Below the pieces are notes generated by a model that saw nothing but the letters and a program-made list of their open reading frames with translations, was not told the DNA's origin and ran no database searches. This document shows, in pieces, positions 6,928 through 12,349 of a DNA stretch of 12,349 nt. The stretch is from the NCBI GenBank assembly GCA_014379785.1, contig JACMLD010000302.1, positions 1-12,349 of the forward strand, given 5' to 3'. Source of the DNA: Chitinophagaceae bacterium. Lineage in GTDB: Bacteria > Bacteroidota > Bacteroidia > Chitinophagales > Chitinophagaceae. Position 1 is the stretch's first letter. Each line of letters opens with the position of its first letter. The position numbers and the translations under genes are program-made.

Positions 6928-8644
6928 AATTAAGATTGTGAGTTTTATCTGACAAAACTGTGCCGGAATAAGAAAGCATTCCGGTCTGCCCGTCAATCAT
7001 CCGGTCAAAAAGCAGATTCAGAAGATCTCTGGGTGCGAGGCTGTCTATGTAAACCGTCAGTAATCCGTCTTTGGTTCCTAGGGTAAGTTTTGTAAGACCT
7101 TCAAATTCCTGTTCCGATATTCTGATAATCGCCCAGGGTTTGTATAGTTGAATAGCTTCGTCGACAGCGTCGAGTCCATATTGTTCTTTTGTATTGCTCA
7201 ACACGGTAGTACATGCAATAAATCTTTGCTGACAGATTCTCTCAAAATTTCTGGACAGGGTACCTTTTTTACCAGTGATGAGCACGGGGATGATGCCTTC
7301 TTCATAGGTGAAATCGGCCTTCTTCGCACCAGGACTGCGGTTTAGATACCGGTTATCCTGTCTCCACCAACCTTTCTCATTCAGCAGCGGATGATGATAT
7401 TCTCCGGTTTTGGCAAGACTCATCAGCATCGGTGCAAGCGCAGTAGGTCTTGGTATATCATCGACAATATCGAATACGCCCGATTCATAGTCGTTGTTTC
7501 GGTTTGTGAGCAAAGAATTCCAGTCATAAGCTCCAAAAAGCGACCAGGCGGTTACGGCCAATATGGGGATGTCTTCCTTTCGAAGATTCATTGCGGCTTC
7601 CCATGATTCGGCAAACCATCTCATTTGCTCTTCGCGGGTACAATTGAGATGTACTTCTGTGACGGCAATGGGAATGGAGAACCGCTCCCAGGTTTCGCGC
7701 AGCAGCACTTTAAGGCCCGACCACTGACATGGATGCAATCTTACTGCTTCGATATCAGCATACCGATGTTTGCGGTTATTGCCGTGAGTATGTAGCGGGT
7801 AAGCTTCCAGGTTTTCGTCGAGATATCGTTCCGAAGTGATATAGTAGTTGGTGCCAATGATATCGGGTGGACAGGTATTTTGCAGAAAGAATTCCAGCCG
7901 CTCGGGAGAGATGCCCGCTTTGATAAAATACCTCCACATGCGGTGTGCCGGGTTGACCTTACCACAAAGAAGATCAAACGTAAGCCATCGCCTTTCATTT
8001 TCAAATTCAGCCTGGTATGAAAGCAGAGGAGTGCTATAGGTCTTTCCGAGGTCCTCCGTTTGTACCAGCTTTGCCTGTGGGTTGACCTTCCTGATTGCCT
8101 GCATGGCAAATACCGTTGCTTCCATCTGATTCAGAAACATGCTGGCAAAAGCAGCATCCGATTGGGCGTGAGGAAACCACAGGCCGTAAAGCCCGCTGAA
8201 TCTGGCCGTTGTCAGCGGCTCGTTTATGGGGGTATAATATTCAATCCACGGAAATCTTGTAGCAACCTTCGCCGCATATGCTGCAAAGCGTTGCGGGAAA
8301 CTATTGTCCGCTAAAGAAGTATATGCCGGACCGCTGCCATGATGCAGCAATCCGGCTATAGGCTGAATGCCGAGATTTTGTAATCTGAGAAGATTTTCAT
8401 CCGCCCATCCCCAGTCTATCTCAGAAATAGGGTCGGGCTGATACACTTCCCAGAGTATCGGATATCTTAATGTTTTAATGCCGAGTGCCGCAACTTTCTC
8501 CAAATCCCCGGTTCTGTTATAATGTCCGCAAAGTTCAAACTGATCACGGTATTCATTGCCCACTCTGTTGACCGTACACTCAATCCCTCCCCACAATTCC
8601 GGCCTGAATGAGTTGTGATTTTTGTCCGTTAACATAGTGATCAT
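6917..8644 (-). CDS. GH1-like domain fused to a shortened RmlD/SDR-type domain
   Basis: A 575-residue two-part protein. Residues 15-425 form a GH1-like barrel with YYTPINEPL (acid/base Glu142 in a canonical NEP), IIGTNYYIT (262-270), PIAVTEVHL (nucleophile Glu330) and TAWSLFGAYDWNSLL (365-379). After a linker, residues 452-510 match the start of dTDP-4-dehydrorhamnose reductase (RmlD)-type Rossmann domains: PVLITGKKGTLSRNFERIC, then AVDEAIQLYKPWAII. The following part, SLAPRDLLNLLFDRMIDGQTG (535-555), resembles a distal RmlD segment. The middle, where the YxxxK catalytic pair should be, is missing, and the glycine motif is weakened (GKKGTLS). The tail is therefore unlikely to be an active reductase. 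The start overlaps glf by 65 nt. ELWGGIECTVNRV, at the barrel start, reaches into the overlap, so a start downstream of the glf stop is unlikely. There is no signal peptide. Confidence 0.85.
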   Translation of the reverse strand: MITMLTDKNHNSFRPELWGGIECTVNRVGNEYRDQFELCGHYNRTGDLEKVAALGIKTLRYPILWEVYQPDPISEIDWGWADENLLRLQNLGIQPIAGLLHHGSGPAYTSLADNSFPQRFAAYAAKVATRFPWIEYYTPINEPLTTARFSGLYGLWFPHAQSDAAFASMFLNQMEATVFAMQAIRKVNPQAKLVQTEDLGKTYSTPLLSYQAEFENERRWLTFDLLCGKVNPAHRMWRYFIKAGISPERLEFFLQNTCPPDIIGTNYYITSERYLDENLEAYPLHTHGNNRKHRYADIEAVRLHPCQWSGLKVLLRETWERFSIPIAVTEVHLNCTREEQMRWFAESWEAAMNLRKEDIPILAVTAWSLFGAYDWNSLLTNRNNDYESGVFDIVDDIPRPTALAPMLMSLAKTGEYHHPLLNEKGWWRQDNRYLNRSPGAKKADFTYEEGIIPVLITGKKGTLSRNFERICQQRFIACTTVLSNTKEQYGLDAVDEAIQLYKPWAIIRISEQEFEGLTKLTLGTKDGLLTVYIDSLAPRDLLNLLFDRMIDGQTGMLSYSGTVLSDKTHNLNYAS

Positions 8645-9737
8645 TTTGTTGAGACAATATTTTTTTGAATAGAGTCAGAGACTGAGCAACTACCTGATCC
8701 ATGTTGTAATATTTGTAAGTCGCCAGGCGTCCGGTAAAATACACGTTCCGGGTTTCGTTTGCGAGTGCCTGGTATTTTTTATACAGTTCTGCGTTTTCTG
8801 GTCTTGGAACAGGATAGTATGGATCTCCTTCGGCTTTCGGATACTCGTACACAACCGAAGTCTTGGCATTTTTTTGCCCTGTGAGATATTTGAACTCAGT
8901 TATCCTTGTGAATGGATGTTCATTCGGATAGTTGACTGTACCAGTTGGCTGGAAAGTTTCGGTTTCATACGTCTCAAATTTAAATTCGATAGAACGGTAT
9001 GGAAGCTTTCCGTAACAGTAGTCAAAATAATAATCAACCGGACCTGTGTAAATCATTTTCTTGAAAGGAATTTCATCCTCTATTTCCTTATAATCCACAT
9101 TGGTCATCACCTTTATATTGGGATGGCCGAGCATGTTCTCAAACATCTTTGTATATCCGTGCAAAGGCATCGCCTGATAGGTATCTGTAAAATATCTGTC
9201 GTCACGGTTATTACGGGTAGGTATACGCGCAGCTACTGAAGCATCCAGCTCCGAAGCATCCATGTCCCACTGTTTTTTTGTATAACCCTTGAAAAATTTC
9301 TCATACAAATCGCGGCCAACCTTGCTCACCACTACATCTTCTGATGTGACGATCCTGCTTTTGACTTCGGCTCTTGATTTAAGAAAAGAATCTACCTCAT
9401 CAGAACTGAGATTAAGTCCGTATAATTTATTTATGGTGTTTAGATTGATGGGAATGGGTACCATCATACCGTCAACACTCGCGAGCACACGGTGCTCGTA
9501 CGGCCGCCAGGTTGTGAACTGTCCAAGGTAGTCGAATACATCCTGTGAATTTGTATGAAATATATGCGGACCATACTTGTGAATGAGGATACCATCCGGA
9601 TTGTAATAATCGAAAGTATTTCCCCCGATATGATTGCGCTTGTCTATAATGAGGACTTTCTTTCCTCCTTTGGATGCAAGACGTTCGGCCAGAACAGCCC
9701 CTGCAAATCCAGCTCCTACAATGAGATAATCAAACAT
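8580..9737 (-). CDS. glf: UDP-galactopyranose mutase
   Basis: This FAD enzyme converts UDP-galactopyranose to UDP-galactofuranose, the only known precursor of galactofuranose in bacterial glycans. The 385 residues carry the family hallmarks: the FAD Rossmann motif GAGFAG (8-13), HIGGNTFDYY (36-45), YGPHIFHT (55-62), GYTKKQWDMDASEL (151-164), ARIPTR (170-175), FTRITEF (276-282), and the closing FAD/substrate segment YFTGRLATYKYYNMDQVV (333-350). The Arg residues in ARIPTR and FTRITEF fit the pair that binds the UDP-sugar diphosphate. Reduced flavin is needed; no reductase is encoded nearby. The start overlaps the glycosyltransferase stop by 8 nt (translational coupling likely). A 25-residue C-terminal tail (361-385) overlaps the next gene. 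The assignment is firm; the acceptor glycan is unknown. Confidence 0.97.
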   Translation of the reverse strand: MFDYLIVGAGFAGAVLAERLASKGGKKVLIIDKRNHIGGNTFDYYNPDGILIHKYGPHIFHTNSQDVFDYLGQFTTWRPYEHRVLASVDGMMVPIPINLNTINKLYGLNLSSDEVDSFLKSRAEVKSRIVTSEDVVVSKVGRDLYEKFFKGYTKKQWDMDASELDASVAARIPTRNNRDDRYFTDTYQAMPLHGYTKMFENMLGHPNIKVMTNVDYKEIEDEIPFKKMIYTGPVDYYFDYCYGKLPYRSIEFKFETYETETFQPTGTVNYPNEHPFTRITEFKYLTGQKNAKTSVVYEYPKAEGDPYYPVPRPENAELYKKYQALANETRNVYFTGRLATYKYYNMDQVVAQSLTLFKKILSQQNDHYVNGQKSQLIQAGIVGRD

Positions 9738-10878
9738 AGGCTTCTGCTTTTTGATTCGTTAACGATTGTTGTTTACTGCTTAGGGATAAAACCATCAATT
9801 CATCCATCGCATTAAAAGTCTTCTCCCAGGACATGCCGGCAAGGAAAGCATCGACCTTACCAAGCCATATTTCACGTTGCTTGTTGTGAAGTTCTTTCTG
9901 TGCTGCTGCGAGTGCTTCTTCCGCGTTTCCGATTATATGTACGAGTTGTTGTTTGCCATATGTATTCACCACATCTTTGATCGCGGTTGAAATAACCGGT
10001 TTCCCGCCGGCGAGATACTCCGGTGTTTTGGTCGGACTGATGAATTCCGTAGACTCATTGAGCGCAAACGGCATCAGGGTTATATTCCAGCCGGAAAGAT
10101 ATTTCGGAAGATCTTTATAATCTTTTGACCCGAGATAGTGGATGTTCTGATTGCGCGGCAGTGTATTCGGATCAATTTTTACAACGGGTCCTATGAATAT
10201 GAAATGCCACGAAGGTTGCTGCCTTGCAATCTCGGAGATAAGTTCAAGATCAATTCTTTCATCAATCACTCCATAGTATCCCAGTCTCGGATAAGGAATC
10301 TTTTCCTGATCCGGTGGGTCAGCCTGCGGAGCCCTCGCCTTCATGAAATGTTCTTTGTCTATGCTGCTTGGAAAAGGATATACGTTGTTGTGAAGCTTTC
10401 TCTTCGATTCGTAAAGATTGTAACCACCGGTGAAGATCAGATCTGCCTTTGCCATCAGCTTAGCTTCTGTCTCCTTGAGCTCAGGTGGAGCAAACTTGAA
10501 AGCACTCAGCTCATCCATACAATCATACACTGTCAATGCAGGGTTCAGTTGTTCTGTCCACGCCAGCGCCATGGGTGAATAGTACCAGGAAATAAAATTC
10601 GTTACCTGCATTTCGTTCATCACATCTCTTACGATTGTCTTCAATCCATCGAGTCCGTCGGCTGCAGAAAGACCATGAGGAAGCCTGGGTACAATCACCG
10701 TTACGTTTTCATCATCCGCATCCTCTGTAGTATAGGTAATCTCATCGCCTCCGAACATCGGCTCCTCTACAAAAAACACCCTTGCATTTTTTGCGAAACG
10801 GCTCAGCAGATGCTGAGGTCGCTGGTATACAAAGTTCCAGCGGAGGTGAGAAAAGCATACTATGTCAATATTGATCAT
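9730..10878 (-). CDS. GT-B glycosyltransferase, candidate galactofuranosyltransferase
   Basis: The 382-residue protein has a GT-B layout. The N-terminal Rossmann half has CFSHLRWNFVYQRPQHL (8-24), typical of TuaH-like and related family 1-type transferases, and a conserved YDCMDE (118-123). The C-terminal donor-binding half has LGYYGVIDERIDLEL (199-213), FIFIGPV (227-232) and SPTKTPEYLAGGKPVIST (281-298), where the Glu of the PEY segment usually contacts the nucleotide sugar. There is no signal peptide and no membrane span, so it probably works on the inner face of the cytoplasmic membrane. It is first in the operon and overlaps glf by 8 nt, which makes UDP-Galf a likely donor; that is inferred from context, and UDP-glucose or another donor is possible. 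The ATG at 10878 is preceded by A/T-rich leader with no Shine-Dalgarno sequence and no clear TAnnTTTG box. Confidence 0.88.
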   Translation of the reverse strand: MINIDIVCFSHLRWNFVYQRPQHLLSRFAKNARVFFVEEPMFGGDEITYTTEDADDENVTVIVPRLPHGLSAADGLDGLKTIVRDVMNEMQVTNFISWYYSPMALAWTEQLNPALTVYDCMDELSAFKFAPPELKETEAKLMAKADLIFTGGYNLYESKRKLHNNVYPFPSSIDKEHFMKARAPQADPPDQEKIPYPRLGYYGVIDERIDLELISEIARQQPSWHFIFIGPVVKIDPNTLPRNQNIHYLGSKDYKDLPKYLSGWNITLMPFALNESTEFISPTKTPEYLAGGKPVISTAIKDVVNTYGKQQLVHIIGNAEEALAAAQKELHNKQREIWLGKVDAFLAGMSWEKTFNAMDELMVLSLSSKQQSLTNQKAEAYV

Positions 10879-11061
10879 GTTTCAATTATTGCTTATTAAA
10901 AAATAAAAATATTTATTCTGGAGCCGGCAGGTTCTGATAATAAACGGGTATCGCGGAAACACTGATATAAATGAAATATCCGTGCCGCGTGTGGACTAAT
11001 GATTGTTAGCGTATTACAGGCTAATTAAAGAAGGAAATTGCGGAGATTTTTACACAAAATC
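10879..11061. other. Leader region of the glf operon
   Basis: This 183-bp gap between the S4-protein stop and the glycosyltransferase start holds no supportable gene. The 45 bp next to the start codon are very A/T-rich. A weak inverted repeat, GATAT and ATATC with a 7-nt loop, spans 10964-10980. I found no exact TAnnTTTG box on the - strand. The operon may use an untypical promoter or be read through from the peptidase and S4 genes, which point the same way. Confidence 0.4.
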
Positions 11062-11062
11062 T
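11044..11062 (-). terminator. Hairpin at the end of the S4-protein gene
   Basis: AGATTTT and AAAATCT pair over 7 bp around a 5-nt loop and share a base with the TAA stop of the S4 gene. On the - strand the stem is followed by CCGCAATTTCC and only later by T-rich sequence, and the stem is A/T-rich. It is a weak, leaky terminator at best, so read-through into the glf operon is possible. Confidence 0.35.
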
Positions 11063-11460
11063 TAATCCATAAAATCGTCCAGATCTCGTCTCTGTCGCTT
11101 TGTGGGACGACCCACTTTGCTCTGACGCTTTCCGGTGTGAAAGCTGGCCGCCTGAAATTGGAGTCTCTCTATCTCTTCTGCTGGAGTTATGTCAAGATAG
11201 TGATTTTTTGCCTCTGAAAACTGTACCCGGTTGTAAATTAAGCCCAATACCCTGATTCGCCATCGTTTTGCTTCGGTCTTTACCTCATATTCGTCGCCAA
11301 TATGAACCTGTCGGGAAGGTTTGGCGCTGTCTTCGTTAAATTTTACTCTTCCCTTGTCGCAGGCTTCAGCTGCAAGACTTCGGGTCTTGAACAGCCGGAT
11401 CGCCCATAGATATTTGTCCAGCCGCAGTTTTTCCTTCTCTTTTACCTCATTTGCTGCCAT
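11062..11460 (-). CDS. hslR: S4-domain RNA-binding protein, HslR (Hsp15)-like
   Basis: A 132-residue protein with an S4 RNA-binding domain at about 11-58 (LRLDKYLWAIRLFKTRSLAAEACDKGRVKFN ... GDEYEVK), followed by a short beta region and a basic tail with GRPTKRQRRDLDDF, the family's typical end. E. coli Hsp15 binds stalled 50S subunits that still carry a nascent chain and helps recycle them; a similar role in ribosome rescue is likely here. The ATG at 11460 is preferred over the TTG at 11475, because it gives MAANEVKEKEKLRLDKYLW and a short 14-nt overlap with the peptidase stop. That overlap suggests co-transcription, although the functions are not obviously linked. A weak hairpin follows the stop codon. 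Confidence 0.9.
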   Translation of the reverse strand: MAANEVKEKEKLRLDKYLWAIRLFKTRSLAAEACDKGRVKFNEDSAKPSRQVHIGDEYEVKTEAKRWRIRVLGLIYNRVQFSEAKNHYLDITPAEEIERLQFQAASFHTGKRQSKVGRPTKRQRRDLDDFMD

Positions 11461-12349
11461 CTGATGTCTCTGCAAAAAATTTATGAAAATAGGGGATGGT
11501 CTCTATTCCTTTGAAATAGTTAGCAATGTCAAATTTTTCATTCGGGCTGTGCAGATTGTCGCTGTCCAGTCCAAAACCCATGAATACTATTTTTACACCA
11601 AGCTCTCTTTCAAGAATGGTGCAGATCGGTATGCTTCCACCGCCCCGGACCGGAATCGGCTTTTTGCCAAAGGTGGTTTCAATGGCTTTCGAAGCAGCTT
11701 TGTATGCGGCTGAATCAATCGGTGTCATATACGGTTCTCCCCCGTGTAATTCGAATGCGTTGACAGTTACAGAAGGCGGTGCAATCTTTTTGAAGTAGTC
11801 AAGCAGTTTTGCGGTTATCTTCTCCGAAGACTGGTTCGGCACCAGGCGGGCCGAGACTTTTGCAAAAGCTTTCGACGGCAGAACTGTTTTTGCCCCTTCG
11901 CCGGTATAGCCGCCCCAGATGCCATTTAACTCCAGCGTTGGTCTGATGCCGGTTCTTTCATTGGTAGTGAAACCTTTCTCGCCCCAGAGTTCGGATACTC
12001 CAAGATCGGTGCTGTATCCTTTCTCATCGTAAGGAGCTGCAGCCATCATCTTTCTTTCTTCTGCTGATGCTTCCACCACGTCATCGTAAAATCCGGGAAT
12101 GGTGATTCGGTTGTTTTCATCATGAGAGGACGCAATCATTTTTGCGAGTGCCGTCACCGGATTCGCCACTGCGCCACCGTACACGCCGCTGTGCAAATCA
12201 CGGTTTGGTCCGGTCACCTCCACCTGTATATAAGCCAGTCCGCGTACACCTATGTCTATTGAGGGATTTTCTAAACTTATCATAGCGGTATCGCTGATCA
12301 GTATCACATCGCATTTCAGCAGGTCCCTGTTGTCTGCCACAAATTTTCC
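11447..12349 (-). CDS. M20-family dipeptidase (CNDP-like), C-terminal part
   Basis: The frame stays open to the window edge (GKFVADNRD...), so the N-terminal catalytic half, with the first metal-binding His and Asp and the general-base Glu, is outside. Counting from the Val at 12340, VILISDTAM holds a zinc-binding Asp (17). NRDLHSGVYGGAVANP (46-61) starts the lid/dimerisation domain with its conserved His50. GIWGGYTGEGAKTVLPSKA (140-158) and SARLVPNQ (163-170) match the substrate-binding part of carnosinase-type enzymes. GFGLDSDNLHSPNEKF (255-270) has the last metal ligand, His264. The family cleaves dipeptides and similar small peptides with two zinc or manganese ions. The visible part has every expected motif and no break, so the enzyme is probably active. 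I see no signal for export, but the N-terminus is missing. Confidence 0.93.
   Translation of the reverse strand, partial: GKFVADNRDLLKCDVILISDTAMISLENPSIDIGVRGLAYIQVEVTGPNRDLHSGVYGGAVANPVTALAKMIASSHDENNRITIPGFYDDVVEASAEERKMMAAAPYDEKGYSTDLGVSELWGEKGFTTNERTGIRPTLELNGIWGGYTGEGAKTVLPSKAFAKVSARLVPNQSSEKITAKLLDYFKKIAPPSVTVNAFELHGGEPYMTPIDSAAYKAASKAIETTFGKKPIPVRGGGSIPICTILERELGVKIVFMGFGLDSDNLHSPNEKFDIANYFKGIETIPYFHKFFAETSDGSK

Noticed and set aside
6928..6996. Extended start for the second GH1-like gene (23 extra codons)
   Set aside because: The extension lies inside the 3' end of the GH1-RmlD gene and its residues do not look like the family; the ATG at 6927 fits the first beta strand.
5722..8644. 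Both GH1-like genes as ordinary catabolic beta-glucosidases
   Set aside because: There is no transporter, sugar kinase, SusC/SusD pair or signal peptide nearby, and they overlap a glf/glycosyltransferase pair. A biosynthetic link fits better, though it is unproven.
8874..9239. 121-codon open frame on the + strand inside glf
   Set aside because: It lies wholly antisense to conserved UDP-galactopyranose mutase sequence, with no homology or start signal of its own.
10138..10578. 146-codon open frame on the + strand inside the glycosyltransferase gene
   Set aside because: It is antisense to a gene with clear GT-B motifs, and its product has no recognisable domain or sensible composition.
11461..11475. 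TTG start giving five extra residues to the S4 protein
   Set aside because: An ATG five codons later gives a normal N-terminus and a shorter overlap with the peptidase gene.
1..12349. Mobile element, CRISPR, tRNA or rRNA genes
   Set aside because: I found no transposase, integrase, regular direct-repeat array, cloverleaf-like sequence or rRNA stretch by reading both strands.

Overview
The window looks like chromosomal DNA of a member of the Bacteroidota, probably near the Chitinophagaceae or Sphingobacteriia. The evidence is the gene families (large secreted Asp-box/BNR propeller proteins in tandem, a 227-residue TrmD, a short HslR-like S4 protein), a TAnnTTTG-type promoter box 4 nt upstream of trmD, and A/T-rich leaders with almost no Shine-Dalgarno sequences. 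The lineage is inferred; no rRNA or marker gene settles it. I saw no tRNA, rRNA, insertion sequence, CRISPR array, integrase or plasmid gene.

Layout. (1) Positions 1-4363, + strand: two tandem paralogous Asp-box (BNR/VPS10-like) beta-propeller proteins, the first cut by the window edge, the second complete (1042 aa) with a signal peptide. (2) Positions 4364-4553: a convergent spacer with two hairpins and a possible 37-codon hydrophobic mini-gene, facing trmD. (3) trmD (5237-4554, -), apparently leaderless. (4) A 253-bp divergent regulatory region with a palindrome, a 9+9 inverted repeat and a sigma54-like sequence, leading into a 76-codon orphan gene (5491-5721, +). (5) Positions 10878-5722, - strand: a tightly overlapping four-gene operon: GT-B glycosyltransferase, UDP-galactopyranose mutase (glf), a GH1-like protein fused to a shortened RmlD/SDR-type domain, and a second GH1-like protein. 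(6) An S4-domain HslR-like protein and the C-terminal part of an M20 dipeptidase, overlapping, both - strand.

How the genes work together. Glf makes UDP-galactofuranose (UDP-Galf), the precursor of galactofuranose glycans, and the glycosyltransferase upstream is the natural candidate to use it. The two GH1-like proteins have no signal peptide, keep both glutamates expected of retaining GH1 enzymes and are co-transcribed with glf. They may act in the cytoplasm as transglycosylases, or as editing enzymes on a Galf-containing glycan or glycolipid, rather than as nutrient-scavenging glucosidases. The degenerate RmlD-like tail suggests a former sugar-nucleotide reductase that kept only nucleotide-binding or scaffold segments. 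This operon is the best candidate in the window for an undescribed pathway. The peptidase, S4 and trmD genes are housekeeping. The operon ends exactly against the 76-codon orphan gene in a 14-bp palindrome that supplies both stop codons.
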